A stretch of DNA of 64,000 nucleotides from Trochalopteron elliotii (GCA_024734555.1 JANPWX010000063.1:577886-641885), one strand, 5' to 3'; shown: positions 49,843 through 64,000, counted from the stretch's first letter. Notes: generated from the sequence alone by a model not told the origin. Translations and numbers: made by a program.

Positions 49843-52800
49843 GACTATGAAGGCTCAAGGGGAAAATGGATATCTACCCCTTTTCACACAAATGTGAATG
49901 GTCAAAATGTTTGGGGCTGTGTGCAGGATGTGTTCATACAGAACGTCCAAGGCTTACAAAGAGCATTCTGTTCTGGTAACAGAAATTCAAATTTTACTAG
50001 CAAAAACCCCCTCAACAGAACCCTAGATACTATGTGGTGGAAGCCAAAGACAATTTCTGAGAAATTGTTTCCCAATGGCTTTCACCAGAGAAAGGAAAGC
50101 AAGTTAACTGAAAACAGAGCATGCAGACCTGCCTTTGCTCTAGTCCTGTGGCAGAAAGACATTATTCTCAAATTCGGTTTCACTTATTTTCCGTAAGTTC
50201 TAATTACCACCAGTACTTTAATTACTGCATTTTGCAGAAGACCCATACAATAACTGTTGAAAAAAGTCATTAAAGCTAATGAAAAATTCAATTCCAATGA
50301 CTTCACTCGGTTGGCTTGCAAATTCAGCTTTTAGAGTCTTGGAACAAAAAACTTTGACAGTTTACATCGTTAAATACTTGAATGTCATATAAATGTCCTC
50401 TTTTAGTCATCATTCATTTAATTATCTCCACTGTTGAAATAATGCAATAAGCCCATGCTGATCAGTAAGACTTAGCACTTCCAAGCCCAGATTTAAGAAT
50501 ATAAAATCTCCAGAAAGATCAGTTTCAGTTCCAGTGTATATCTTCTAATATACATGATTGTTAACTCCTACTGTTGGGTTCACCATCCAACTCAGACTAT
50601 AAGAGAAATATATATTTACATATAAGAACAATTTTTAAGAGGGTAAGAACTGCTGAAATCAACTACAGATTGAAATAAAGAAGATGGTGCTAAAAGACAG
50701 ATCAAACTTTACTTTTTTTTCCTCTGTATCTCTACAATGAGATTATTTTCCCTTTTCCAGTAACTTGTCAACCTTTTGTCTCTGGAGTGTAGTTGGTATT
50801 TCTTGTTTAAAACTCCATGGTAGCAAACTGATCACGATTAGCCTAGATGTGGGATTTGAAGGTAGAAATAGTGCTATAAATTTTTTTTAAGTGTACGTTT
50901 ATTAGAAGTCCATATTGGAGTTTGTAACATAGTGGTATCTGAGGTATTCTTAGAATGGATGACACCATGTACAGAAAACACAGTATTTTGTGTTCTGCTG
51001 ATCAGCACAGATCAGTAAATGTGTATTTTGTTACAATGCATTGGTCAGTAATAATTTTCCTATTTAATACAATTTTAAGTAGCAGTATCTCTATTACATT
51101 CATATACCAAAAAATTTCAAACTACATTTGCAGGAACTCACAAATATGAATATATTTACATGTGTGTGCCACTGCTACAGGTTTGTGTCTGCAAAAAGAG
51201 AGATGCCATATGTGAAATAGAGGCTGTAAAGTCACTTTTATTCACGTTAAAAATAATCATGCATGTGCTGGCTACCAGGAAGAATCCTCAAGCTTTTCCT
51301 ATCCAAAAGGGACATTTCTGCTTCTAACAGGTTGTCCACTTGCAACACAAGAAACCTGTGACTTAAATCACCACCACTTCCTTTTAAGTATTTAATATTC
51401 CAGCTTCATTCATCCCATTCTCTGAATTGTTTTCAGCAACCATAAAATGCAGAGTAACAACATTTTTTTTAAGGAGAGCAGGTTCACTGTTAGCATGGAA
51501 TCAATAACCAACCAAGAGTCTGACCCTTTGCAACATTCTTCTAATATTGTACTACCTCCAGTGAGGGATGAATGAAAAAAAATCCAAAGAAATCCTACAT
51601 CATTCTCTTTGATCAGTACAGATTTGTATAGAAGGAGATCTCAATTTAGAAATAAAATAAAACAGAACAAAGAAACAAAATCTGTACAGAAAAGGTCTTG
51701 ACATATAACAGGGGCATAATAACACAGGCATATAACAGGCACAATTCTTGCCATCAATAAGCATGGACTTCTTTAACCTTCTCTGGAGAACTCAGCCTGC
51801 AAAAAAATGCAAATTGTAGCATTCTTATTTTCAATCTAAGTCATGCAACGGGATGAATCATGTGCCTGAGAGTGGAGCAGAAAAGCTTGTAGCTTTGAAA
51901 AATCATTACCCAGGTATGCTGACTACAATGATTTCCCTCGAACATTACTGAGTACTGAGGAGAACAACTGAGCTTCACCTTCTTCTCATGATGGAGCAGC
52001 AACTGTCCCTGCCAGTCTGCCTACCACACATAAAGGACTTAGGGTGTGAGGAGTATTACCAAAAAATTCAAGAATTCAGAGAGCAATCACAGCCCTGAGG
52101 GGACCTGACACCAAGGATGGCTGAGCTCATCCAGAGATCACGCTGTCACGTCCACAGGTTGCACCATCTCTAACACACCCACCCACTTGGCCTCAGCTTA
52201 GGGAGAAAAAAGATTTTCTCCAAATTTGCAGCGTGACCTCTACAAAACATGCCACCAGAATCCTCCTATTTATCTGTGTTCACATGGGAACAACTTCTAG
52301 AAAAACATCAGGTGCTGAGCGCTGGTAAATCTAAACTCTTCATGTGAGTGCCCTGTGATTACTGAGTTATTCTCTCTGTTCAGAAATGCAACCTGGTTCA
52401 AGTCTGAAGTCCAGATTCAGACTCCAGTTTCCTGGATCGTTTCTTTGTCACCGCCAGGTTTTTTCTCCAATTTTCCAATTCTGTTCCTCGAAAAAGATAT
52501 GCACAGATTGTAATCAAGAGCCCAGATCCCTGTCTTCCTACAATCAAATACAGTGAGCTCCCTCCCAATCCTTTTAACACATTTTTCTAGTCATCTGAAC
52601 ATTTCTGAATCTCATTCAATTTTTCTAAACTATTTCTATTTTTCTTTATATCAACAAGCTAGATGTGACTATGATGGTCTAAAGATGTAAGTACACCAAC
52701 ATCTGCTCACGTGTTAGGAACCCATATAGCTTTAACATAACATTTTAAAATCTTTATTATAAAAATATTACTTGACAAAAAAGGAAACATAAAAATAACC

Positions 52801-54109
52801 TACAACTGAAAATGTGCAAAGAGTATATATAAAATGGATATATATATATAGATAGATAGATATATATTTGGATTACCATATTCAGATTTTATCCAGATTT
52901 CCATAATGCTGTTATATAAGATAACTGGAAAAAGACTGAATTTCATGCTCTGTACATGATGTCTGCTGCCTTTAACAATGAAATCTTGGTGGTTAACATT
53001 TTCTCAAAGGTTTCTTTGTAAGGAACAGGGCCAGCTCAGAGAAGAGAATGGGCATAGACAACCTCAGCCTGGCAAACTGAAAACATGGACAGTGAGGTAA
53101 ACCTCTAAGAAAAAACATCTCGCTTTGCATGCAAACACCTAAGAAAAATAAAAATGTCCACAGTCTATCATAACAAATTTATAAATAATTCTTATTCTGG
53201 GCTGGCAAGGGATAGCTGGTTAAAAGACACACATCAAACACATGCAACTGAGGCACGCGTGACACACCATATGGGTGTAGACAGCCTGCAAAACCTGCAT
53301 CATTCCTTGATGCAAATTTCTTTCAAATCTAAAACATTTCTGACATCAAAGTATTTGTCCTGCCTTATAATGGTAATTTCAAGTGATGAACTTACAACAT
53401 GACTACAACAGTACAGTAAGAACCAATTGGAACATTTTAAGTTTACATTTTGCAGGAGTCATGTAAATTAGGTAACTCTGGTTATCAGTCTCATAAGAAG
53501 CTCTAAATTCACTGATACCAGAAAAATGTTTCAGGTAATCAACAAGCTAAGTGAAAATATTTCTATTTTATAGAGTTAGTTGCTCCCAGATTTGAAAATA
53601 AGCATTTGGGTGCAGCGAAATGAAAGAGGCAATTGGAAACTAATTAGCTGAACTGAAAATGGAAATGCTTTCAGCCCCAGATCTGCAATCTGCACTGAGA
53701 CTTGCATCAGTGTTCTTATTATATCTTACGCTTTGAATTGGGCTTCACGTGATGAAGAGTTGCAAACACTCCCTGGTTTGATAGAACTGGAGTATTTTGA
53801 TATTTATCAACAATGGCAGCAACACAACCACCACCCATGTTTTGTGTTATTTGCATTCCTGAGTTTATAGCTGCAGGATTTTGTCTATTCAGAGATACTA
53901 AATTCAGACTGGGTGATTTTGCCCAAGGCTGCTCCTCCACACTGTTAGAAGTTAATTCACCAATGGGATTTACCACACCTAACACAGCCAGAGTCAACAC
54001 TAAAGAAAGCCTTCCTGGGCTTCTCACTTCCCTGGAATGGGCATTTGGAAAGCAGATATTTGGTCACAGTTGGGCTTCATACATTGTGTTAAAGAGCAGC
54101 ACATGAAAC
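49843..54109. other. unique AT-rich non-coding stretch
   Basis: No gene was recognised. CATATAACAGG is repeated near 51703-51734, and an AT/GATA microsatellite lies at 52823-52868. The 102-codon minus frame at 53719-54027 opens on GTG and is mirrored by a plus frame, so it is not called. Confidence 0.5.
52823..52868. repeat. AT / GATA microsatellite
   Basis: Runs of TATATATATA and GATAGATAGATA on the plus strand, interrupted by AAAATGGA. Simple-sequence repeat. Confidence 0.93.
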
Positions 54110-54338
54110 ACAAGTGTTTTTTTGGAGCTGCAGAGATCTGTTAATGAGTCGTGGCAATGTGGCCTGCTTGCTCTCACTTAATAAACTTTGCTGTAATGCT
54201 AACTGGTGAGTGATCTCCCATTCTTATTTTACCTCATGAGATGTATCTCTTACTCTCTCCTATCCTGTTGAGGTAGAGGAGCAATCCAGTGGCTGGAGGG
54301 ACATCTGGCAGCTGGCCAAGGTCAACCCACTGGACACC
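54110..54338 (+). mobile_element. probable endogenous-retrovirus LTR, 3' part
   Basis: The segment ends with TTGAGGTAGAGGAGCAATCC, AGTGGCTGGAGGGACATCTG and GCCAAGGTCAACCCACTGGA followed by CA. This resembles the 3' ends of bird ERV-L-type LTRs as I remember them, which finish with a CAGCCAGGGTCAACCCACCACA-like block. A polyadenylation-type AATAAA lies at about 54180, the usual distance upstream. The 5' boundary, a matching LTR and internal retroviral sequence were not found, so this is likely a solo or truncated, diverged LTR with no coding capacity. The start coordinate is approximate. Confidence 0.5.
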
Positions 54339-55229
54339 TCCCCCAGGAAATAACTGCTCGTGTGCTAGATAAATTTAATTCTGTGTGTACATCCCTTCCA
54401 CACACATCTAGAGTTCCAGTGTCACAGACTTCATACTGAATGCACATGGTACTCCTCAGAGACTATCATGTGGCTACAGCCAGACAGAAATACTCCATAT
54501 GGTGTTGCTACCGTACCTATAAAAAGGCTTTAACGAATTCTGACTTCATCCTGCCACATAAGAAGTATGGAAATGTAATGCCTGCCACATTTTGTTGCTC
54601 TCAGCCTCTCCTGCAGTCTGTCCTCCTGTGTCTTTTCCTCTCTCGTTCTGCACCAGGAGGCTGTGCCCACCTCTAGCAGGCATCTAAGAACATCCATTGC
54701 CCATCTGTTTGAGTTTAAATCAAGCTTTTTTCTTCAATCTGTTGTTCATGCTGCCCATTGGCTCTTGGAAGAATTATGCTGCTTTACCCCCTCCTTGAAG
54801 CATTTCCTTGGCTTCACAAGGGTGGTGCTGTTGGCATGTTAGAGATCACTGCCTATCGTGGTGAGCCACAGCATCTCCTGGTTTTTCTTGTGTCCTCCCC
54901 AGCTCATTCAGTAACTTCCTTTCATCTTTCACACAGATGGTTATTTCTGGACACAATCTCCTTTTTTTGTCTCTTTGCTTGCAGTGCACCAGTTATTCAG
55001 CAGGATTAGCACGATTTATAGGTTCCATGCTTGTACAAATAAGAAATAATAACTAACTGATTAGGAGTTTGGGAAAATAAATAAGCAATTTTTGCATTTT
55101 CATAGACAGTATTTTCTAATTTGCTTTCCCACTTTAGCACTTATTAATGCTTTCAAAAAAGATACTTTATTTTAGGTTTCTCCTTATTTTTCCTCTTTTT
55201 TAAAGAAAAATTATCCCAATATTAGAACT

Positions 55230-55271
55230 AAAACTATTTCTAAACATTAGAAAACTATTCCTATACATTAG
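55230..55271. repeat. 21-bp tandem duplication, two copies
   Basis: 55230-55250 and 55251-55271 are adjacent 21-bp copies that both begin AAAACTATT and end ACATTAG, differing at two positions. Confidence 0.93.
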
Positions 55272-58200
55272 GCACAGACACGTGGAAATACAGTCTAGCT
55301 TGAAGATATCAATGGGATTTTCATTGTTGAATAGCAACAATTTATATCTCCGGCTAGTGGCTGGCTTTCCAAAATCCTCACCAGGATTCAGAGATGTGGA
55401 CAGAAAAAGCAGCACTATTTTAGGTTGCTGGAAGGAGGCCATTAGTCACTTTGAACACTTTACAGCTGGTGTACATTGCAGGGGCTGTTGACCAAATGAA
55501 CCTTTAAAGGAGAGCAATTTTAAGCCTACTAAAACTCAGACACATGCCAACTCATGAGGAAAAAAAATCTTGGGAACTAAGGAGAAAAAACCTCTGTTAA
55601 ATCACACAACTTCTTGCTCAAGATGTGCAAGAATCCCTCCCACAGCCGCAAGAATGTGGAGTATCCCATGGAAAGGCAACTTGAATATTGTCCATTTAGA
55701 AGGAGCTCAATCATTTCTAAATACATAGAATAAAGGGGGTTAGGGTTGTTGATTTTATGTGTGGGGGTTTTTTCTTAGTTTCTGGATGCATAATTTCAGG
55801 TGATATTTTGCCTGAATTGTCTGGTGGCTGAATGTGTCATGAAAGATATTCAAGCCTAGTGAGAGGAGTAAAGAATTCCAGAATAAGCAGTCAACTGGAA
55901 ACAAGAGAAGGAAGTTATGAAGCTGAGGCAGTTTCAGTTGAATATTTCATTTTGGGGTAGGAAATACACTGAGGAGTTCAAACTTATGGAATAGAAAAGG
56001 ATTGGTCCATATTTTCCCATTTTTTTTCTGAAATAGTGACAAAGGCCCTGCAGTGATGGGACAGGCACAACTTTTCTTACAAGAAGGCTTAACATACAGA
56101 ATTTTCCTTTTTCCTTTGGCTTTAAATTACATTCCTTTGCATCACATAAAAATTTATGGTCCATACTACTGAACAAGCAAACCTGTAACAGAAGAAAGTA
56201 GGTATTGCAGGGGAAATGAAGGAAAATTGTTACTAAATTTACAGAAATTTAGTATAATGCACTACTGCTACCTTTTGCAATTTTCTAGACAGAGCCCTAC
56301 AGAGTTGTCAACAGAGCCTTCAGCTCAGGAGACCTCATTTGTTTCAAAAATGATCTCTCTTTATCTGAGTAGCATCTGATTTCTGGGGTACAATTTAAAA
56401 TAAAATATCATAAAGAAAGTTACTCAACTCCAACACCTCCAAAGATCAAGGGAACAGAGAAAAGCAAACAAACAAGAACAGTTTAGCAGCCAGTTTCATT
56501 TATTTTCATATTTTCAGAAAACAAATCGATGTTTTAATATTCCAGGGGCAAACTACAGTAGTTGAGCTGTCAGATTTCAAGACACACTCTGAAGCTGTTC
56601 CTCCTCTCAATTTTGTGTATTAAACATCCCATCTGGTTTGGGTCTGATCCAGTAAAACTAACCTGCATCCTTCAAATATCCTTTAAATGCTGCATGCTGG
56701 AGTTTTAGTAACTTCATGAATATAATGTGTGTTCTGCTCTTCCTCTACTCAATGAATCAAGGTCTTGCTCATATTTCAGTGTTTAGCAGTTCGTGTGCCC
56801 CTTAAATCCTGCCCTCAGACACATTTAGGAATATTACAGAGTGTTCCAGGACTCCCAGAAGCAAATTCCAGTGTGAAATTTTATATGAGACAATAAACAT
56901 TCCCTAAATTACTTCAGTGCATAAAGTAACTATTTAAGAAGAGTTCTTCAAATGGTATCACCTTTTGGTATTACCGATCTCATCTCATTTATAGTTTATA
57001 TGCACAGTGCTTCCACACTCCCTTCAACATTTAAATATGTATATACCAGTACTGCTCTGGGAGGGAACACACGCCAGTGGCTGTTAGCAGGACGTAAAGC
57101 AACATTTGGATTGGTAGTTAGTGCAAACCTTACTTGACTCCTTAATAACTATAAAGATTTCATCACCATGCCACCCTAAAGCACACTGCATGGCTGGAAT
57201 TGTTCCAGTGCTGAATTCTGCAACTCACAGAGCTGGGGAGAAAAAAACCCAAACAAATTTGGTTCCTTAATACAGGAAGTAATTAAGGCAGAATTCAGCT
57301 GAGCAAATGTAGCTGGGTTTCAGCAGGTTCACACCTTCCTCTGCTCCACTGAAGGCTGACAGGGGACACAGACACCCTGATCCAGACAACAACACAGGCC
57401 AAGCAACTCAAACCTTGCCAGTGCCTCTTGCTACACTTCCAGTATTAAAGGCAGCCTCATACAACAGGATAAGTTGTGGACCACTACAGAGGGTAACATG
57501 AATCTTACTGATGCTGTTTGAATACATCTTCCTTTCACCAAATATCACCTGAGATAATTTAAAAAATACATATAATTTTTCTTGGATGTTTATACAAACA
57601 AATGAGTCTCTCTAATGAATGCAAGGTTGCTATTTGCTTTCTCCTAAACTACTCAAATCACAAACCCTGTTTTGAATGGAATAAATTTGTTGATTTGTTA
57701 GTTCATTTCCATAGCCTATAGCAGCCTTTCTTCCACTAAGCCTGCTTTGCACCTCTGATGCCAAATGGTGGATTGGTTTTGAGGGTTTTTTTAGTGTTTT
57801 TTTGCTGTTGGCTAGAAATGGAAAGTTTACGCAAACTCTAGGCAGGCCAGGAAGTAAGAAATTGCAGGCATGGCCTTCCCTCTTTTATGGATTTCATGGA
57901 GCCATGCAGATCAGTGGGAAAATATCAGGCAGGAACATTTATCATTTCTGCAAAGATAATCTGAGATTTCAGGTTCTTATATACCAAGTGAAGTGACTTT
58001 GCTGCTGTTCATGGTACAAAGAGGCCGAACACCAACCCAGAAGTTTGGCTTAAAACAAATTCAACAGGGAAGTTGCTCAGATTTATGAATGTTTCCTTGG
58101 GGAGTTTGTCCATGATTCACAGACATTACCACCAACAGGTAACATTATATCTTCTTCTTCTCTGACCTCTTGTACTTCCCAGGACATATAATTTAATTTC

Positions 58201-59817
58201 TTTCTCCTATTGAAACCCCAGTCCCTTGAGTTTGGACACGAATCTCCCCCACAGGTTTCCTGGAGATAAAGTTTATGGTCTTCCCTTTCCAAAGGGTCAC
58301 AGATGAATCTCTCCTAAAAGATGCTTGAGATTCAGCTTTCTAAAGGAGCTCTAATGGCCTCGAACACTAAATTTGTATAAAGAAATAAAGCCTGACCAGA
58401 CAGGTAAGAGCCATGGCAAGTCTCACAGACACAGGGTTGAACTCCCTTCCTCCCCAAAATAGTACATCCTCACAGCTCCTATTATCCCCTTTAAGGCTGA
58501 TCAATTGTATGATTTGTGATTGCTGGAGAGATCTTTACATATATAGATACTATATTCCATACTGCCCTTCTCATTTTCTCCTGAAGGAAATGGAAGGCAG
58601 GGATGGAAAGGGTGATCCTCAGCAGGAGCCAGCTACTCTGGTTCTCTTATTTGCCTCTTCTATCAGCAAAAAGCTAAAATAAGCCACTGTGGCACAGGGT
58701 TAATAGCTCAAAATGGACTGATGTCTTTGATTTTCTGGCTTTGCCTCCTGAAACATCTGCTGGCAAAAACACTTTCCTGAGAGGGCTCAGCAAAAGGACA
58801 GTTTTTCCCCCAAAGTAAGTGCAATTCCAGGTGTAATTCAGAAATGCAAAAACACACTGCAGAGCTGAATCATTATCTAGAAATAATGATTTAACTGTTT
58901 CAAAGACAGGTAGGAATTTCCCTCTAAATGAGAAGAACTAGCAACCAAGAATGCCAGGAAAACTAATGGAGGCTCTAAAGACCCAAAGATGAATGGTACA
59001 AGCAAAACAACTTCCTCCATTATGGTCCCTAAAAGAGCTCATTTACTTTTTTAAGGAGCTATGAGCACCATGCAGAAGGCTACAAATGAAATTGTTTGCT
59101 GCAGCTAATAGCATTAATAATAGGTAATAAAATACAATAGATTATATACTGTGCCATAATAAAAAAAGCATGAATTCAAGAGGGTGGGAAACCATTTGAC
59201 AAACGGAATAACATCCTTGCCTGGTTCAGACCAGTGTGAGGAAGAACCATATTGTCATCACTTCCACAGGGAAATTTCCTGCATGGCAAAATACCAAAGC
59301 AGAATCTAAAATGGAATGTCTATTTTGGTACCCTGTGGGAACAGGAGGAAAAAACCCAGCATCTTTACCTCTATATTAATAATTTCTTAGTTTTTCCCCT
59401 CAGTCCTAATGTTGTTTTTATGCAACTATTTGCATCTATTAAATTATAATTTATTTCAGATCAAAAGGAAAATAAACATCTGAACGCCTTGTACTGGAAG
59501 AGAAAACCAATATGACAAAGAAAATTACTAATATGATAAAAAATTTATATCTAACCAAGGCAGAATATCAATCCTGCTGCTTCTGGCTCACATTCAATCT
59601 TATGAAGAGGCAGAATGAAAATTTAAAAAAATATATTAATAAAGTAACTCCAGCCCTGTCAAATGCAGGATGCCAGGGCAAAAGGAGCCTAAGTAAAAGC
59701 ACACTGAAAAATTTGTAGGTACAGGAAGGGTAAACAGAGTAAACACCAATTTTTTCTCTATTTTCACCAATGAATGTACTAATGGACCAAAAGGAGTCAG
59801 GAAGAGCAAGTCCTTGG

Positions 59818-59834
59818 GTATTTATTTATTTATT
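59818..59834. repeat. (TTTA)n short microsatellite
   Basis: About four TTTA/TATT units in a row on the plus strand. Confidence 0.85.
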
Positions 59835-62800
59835 GCATTCACAGCCAGTGACAATCAGGTGCCTTAACTTGGTCTCATCGTGACTGGCAAATGGTCACAA
59901 CCAGCTGACAAGAGCAGCAGAGAGAGAGCCAGGAGAAATCTCTCACCTCCCCAGATTTCAGCAGCTCCAGAATCACTCCCATCACTGAAGATCACTGATC
60001 TGACTTGTTGATGGTTCACAGCTCTGCTCCACCACCCCAGCACCGTTACAGGCACGACACGAGTGCTGCTCTCCATTCTCAGAACCAGCTCTGCAATGTG
60101 CACAGCACTTCCAGGGCAATTATGTTACACGATGCTCTAAAATAAATTCAATTATTAAACAACACCATATGTCAGTCCCCTCCAGCTGGAAGCACAGCAT
60201 ACACTTACTTTGGTAGAAAAAATCAAAACCTGATGGAGGAAATAGTATTTGATGTGACTGAAAAGCCTCATTCTCTGCTGTGGGATGGGGTGATACTGTG
60301 ATTATAAGTTTGGGTAAACTTTCACCTCCTCTCAGAGCACTTGTTTGATTTCTCTCTCATTTCACTCTCCCACCTGCAAAATGTTTGCCTATGTAAGTTC
60401 TCACCTCTGCTGTTAAAATTACCTTTCTAGTCTGATAGTCTGGAAATACCCTTCCCGTCCTCCCAAGCTACCCAAGCTATTACTGTACAGAGTCATCCCC
60501 TCCAGCCAATGTGTCACCTCTAAAAACAGCATGTGCATGTTCTTGGCTCTTCATCCTTCCTTTGTGTCTTGGATTTTATTCCCTCTTGTGGCCCTTTGCT
60601 CCTTCTTGAAGCCACCAGGCCCACAACTTTTATCTCCTCCTCACTTTTGTTCTTATAGTCTCTCTTTTATCCTCCTTCAGTTTTCCACAAATGGAGCTGA
60701 AGAGTATCTACTGCTGCAAGGTTTTCCATTAAAGGACTTTTCATTACAGGAAAAGCTCAGCAATTTCCAGACAAATTGTATATAAACAAATATAAAAAAA
60801 TTTGAAACACTTAACACATCTGTTAATCTTAAATCCAATCTTAAAGCCAGTGCTTTATAACAAGAACAAATTGTGTATACTTAAAACTGTATTTTTCTCC
60901 TGTGGAGAAATCATTACCTGCATAAGTTTTACAATTTCCTTTGGGGTTTATAAGGATATATATTATGATATTAAGGAACATTGGCAGCATGGATTGGCAA
61001 TTTAAAAGTAAGTTCAGGTACTTTAAAGTCTGTAAGACACACTCTCTGGTATTCATCACCTGTTAGTTGCATCCAAATAGTTTTTTTAATTTCTGAATTT
61101 GCCTTTATGTTTAGATTGCTAAAAATATAAAAAGGAAGAGGAACACTAAAGAGACCAGGAGTCTAGAGTGCCACTGCTTGATGCCAGAGTTTGAAGGGGG
61201 AGAAGTCAAAATTTTCCAAAAAAACCAGTCCCTGTTCACTCCCTACCTGTACTCCTCTGGTTATGAAACAGATACTCCATGGAAGGCAGGAATTACCAGT
61301 GCTATTTCCCAAAAGAAATTCCCAGGAAGGTTCACAGCTCTGGATACCACGTGGGATTTGGCAAATAAAATAAGGTTGCTCAAATGGGAAACAGAAAATA
61401 TAGAGGAGACAAAAAATAGCCTTTACAAGGGGAGAGGCTCCTGAGGAGCTGAGATCAGAAATTCAGTCTCCAGAACTGAATCAAAGAGGCACTCCAAGTA
61501 CAGGCTCTCTAGAGATAAATGCATTTTACAAGCTACACCTAAGACAAGAGCAGTAAAATAAAGATTATTGTAAAAACAAGAAAAAAAAAAAAAGGTGTCC
61601 CACAGAGAGCATGGAGAAGAAGAGAAGCTGTGTGTTTTAAGGCTTCCAAATGAGACAGCCTATTAAATATTAAAGTAAGCCCATTATTCCCTTCTGGCTG
61701 CTAAGAAATACACTGAACATTGTAGATACAACATCACCCACCAATTTAGGGTGAAGAGGCTGGAAATAAAAAACAAGCACTAGTCTTAGAGATGCAGCCC
61801 CTTAAAATTATGAAAGATTTCTCAGAACTGGAAGAAAAGGATAAAGAAGAAATACATAAATCCCAGAACTGGCTACCAGCATGGCTATGATGAAAAGTAC
61901 CCTTAATTGATAAAGCTTACAATCCTAAAACTCAGGTACTGAATGCTATCTGACAAAAATCTCATTATCCCTGGAATTTAAACACAAGGAGATCTAAAGC
62001 TTTACAATGAAAATAGAGGAGGAAGAAACAGCAAAAGACAAGGCAAAGAAAACAGCAGGATGCTAAGTTTAAGGGAAAAATTAGGTGATTCAGTTCATTA
62101 GGAATAGCAAGAAATATCTGATAACTAGTTCAGAACAAACAGTAAAAGTTTCTGGACATGTTTTACAAAGGATTATGTGGAACTGATACATCTTCACATA
62201 AAAGACAACTAACCCTGCTATGGATTGACACCAGCTTCAGTAAAAACAAGAAGGTGAGAGGATAAGGCTGGATAATCCAATTATACATGAGCTCATATCT
62301 GAATTTTAAATGCCTTAAAAAAGCTTAAAACGTTTATTAGTAAGTTTATTTTATAAAATCTAGCAAGTAAAAACATTTCCTTCTCCCACGACTAAGGAGA
62401 GCTGTACACAGGAACTGGAAAAACATCTTGTTATATAAATCTGTTGATAAAAATGTTGATGCAGAAATGCTTACTAAAATGCCAACAGATAGAATAAAAG
62501 CTATACTAATTGGATTTATGCACTTAGAAAAGGATTTACAGTAAACAAAAATAACCACAACTGCAGGTAATCATAGGAGCTCCTTTAAGCTGCCTTAAAA
62601 TATGCATTAAAAAATCACTCCCTGTGATACAGGCACTGAAAAATACAAGTGGTTTCAAAGACTAATTAGATAAATCCATCTGAGAAAGTTCACCATGACC
62701 TAATAAACACAAAGCTGTGGATCCAGCCTCTGGCTCAAATAGTGCCCAGGACGCAGTTTTCCAAAACTAGAAGAGTACTCATTTGGTAAAGTGTTGCTCT

Positions 62801-64000
62801 AGACTTGACATTTTATTCCCTAAAAAGCCTTAATGCTACTGGCCACTGTCAGAAGAGGGATACTGGGTTGGGGGCACCTCTGGTCTCATTAAAACAGCTT
62901 TTGGTGTGGCTGCTCTTTCTACACCCCAACAAGCTGAAGGGAAGAATTGAAGTGCTCTAAGATAATGTTTATTTCTCAGTGTCACTTATGGGCACCTGTT
63001 TTTGATTTGTATGAAGGCCTTACACCTGCTGGATGGAAACACAGGAGGGTCAGGGCGAGACTTTCTGATATGTGACATCCCACAAGCCCAGACACAGGGG
63101 ATGCTACTGAGAAGTTCAGCAGTAAAATGCAGGAAAGGGCTTGTTATTTATAGGTAGGCACCAGACAGAGAACAAAAGGGGCAAAAGGGCATCTCAGGTC
63201 TGAAAAATTCAGATCACTCTGTCTAGAAAATAAATGAAACCCCAGTTATTTTTCAATATGCCTTCACTTCCCTGCCTAAATATGAGAAATTGTGATCTTC
63301 TCCTACTAAATAACAATTTTAAGGGTGGTATGATCTGGCTCTTTTGGGTCCAAACCTCCCCGGTAAAGTATAAGAAATCTTACTAAGAAAAATATACAAT
63401 ATCCCAATTTTTTCTGTGTTTTCCAAAGACAAATGAGAAATAAATATGAAAGAGACCTCTGCTGACCCCCTTTTGAGGGACTGAAATGCACAGACCAATG
63501 ATTATTTTTACTTGCTTCTAGACTATGAACTTTTCAAATGTAGAAGGGATGAGCTTCTTCTCTTTCTGAAAACTTTCTGTGTTCTAAGAAATCCTCAGAG
63601 CTAAAAGCAGACGTCAGTTCCATCTCTGAGAGCAGCCAACTTCCCAGTCTCTGGTGTTGCAAAGACTGAAATTCAGCCCTGCTCTGTGTTTTAAGGCACT
63701 TTGGAAAACATCCAAACGTGCCTGGGGTTTAAATGCATTTGTTACCTAACACAAAAAGTATCAACAGTAAAGAAATGCATAAAAGCTATCATTTGTCTCC
63801 CACATAAATGTTTGCCTCTAACCATGTGACCTTGCAATCTCTCCTGTTCAGCCTCGAACTGTCTACACTGAAAAACATGGAAGTTTTCTATTTCTTCCCC
63901 AAAACTCACTATTATGTTAAATATATCTGCAGATGAAGAACTCCATATTTTTCCTTTTTGTATTTTCTCCTGCTGAACTTCCAGCATCAGGTGACAGCTT

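Larger units (their letters stand above)
54339..64000. other. unique non-coding stretch
   Basis: No gene or further CR1 copy was recognised. Contains the 21-bp tandem duplication at 55230-55271, a (TTTA)n run (59818-59834) and an A run (61581-61593). The more GC-rich patch at 59,860-60,120 has a 79-codon minus frame without recognisable similarity. Frames near 60,531-61,444 (60-88 codons) look like chance. Confidence 0.5.

Noticed and set aside
49355..49897. Frames of 167-179 codons across the second gap
   Set aside because: They consist of unknown bases and translations of the TTTCC array.
53719..54027. 102-codon minus frame with a hydrophobic, signal-peptide-like start
   Set aside because: The first codon is GTG (plus-strand CAC at 54025-54027), with no ATG near the hydrophobic stretch and a stop about 12 codons upstream. 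A mirrored plus frame covers it, and no family was recognised.
1..64000. CRISPR arrays, bacterial operons, tRNA or rRNA genes
   Set aside because: No regularly spaced direct repeats, no tRNA or rRNA core words were seen, and the repeat content is that of a bird nuclear genome.

Overview
This window looks like vertebrate, almost certainly avian, nuclear DNA. It is AT-rich and CpG-poor, has two runs of assembly Ns, and carries many short, 5'-truncated fragments of the CR1 LINE family in both orientations. Several fragments end in the CR1 3' terminal motif; the clearest, at 27622-27660, is an ATTCTGTG-type 8-bp repeat. CR1 as the dominant repeat, with no SINE or L1 visible, is the usual picture in birds. 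I cannot name the species or chromosome.

I found no gene I can support. Reading frames are short (up to about 100 codons, one of 170), mostly open from non-ATG codons, often mirrored on the opposite strand, and match no family I recognise. I also see no convincing exon series, tRNA, rRNA, snRNA or CpG-island promoter. The window is best read as intergenic DNA or the inside of a large intron.

Layout: CR1 3'-end fragments lie near 50-262 (-), 3985-4123 (+), 10552-10692 (+), 17027-17128 (-), 19400-19618 (+), 21453-21785 (-), 27585-27660 (+), 29210-29275 (-) and 34803-35112 (-). A different CR1 segment, the decayed ORF2 endonuclease region, lies at 12985-13325 (-). The end of a probable endogenous-retrovirus LTR lies near 54110-54338 (+). 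Between them are long unique stretches with microsatellites, small tandem duplications and a few perfect hairpins or palindromes. Some AT-rich blocks with clustered homeodomain-like TAATTA/ATTA words could be conserved regulatory elements, but only an alignment can show that.

The most useful observations concern assembly and structure. The first N gap (25146-25538) is flanked by an identical 54-bp sequence on both sides, ending and starting exactly at the gap edges, so it is probably an unmerged contig overlap. The second gap (49443-49842) begins inside a TTTCC pentanucleotide array, and a perfect 28-bp palindrome sits 28 bp before that array. I found no evidence of a new biological system.
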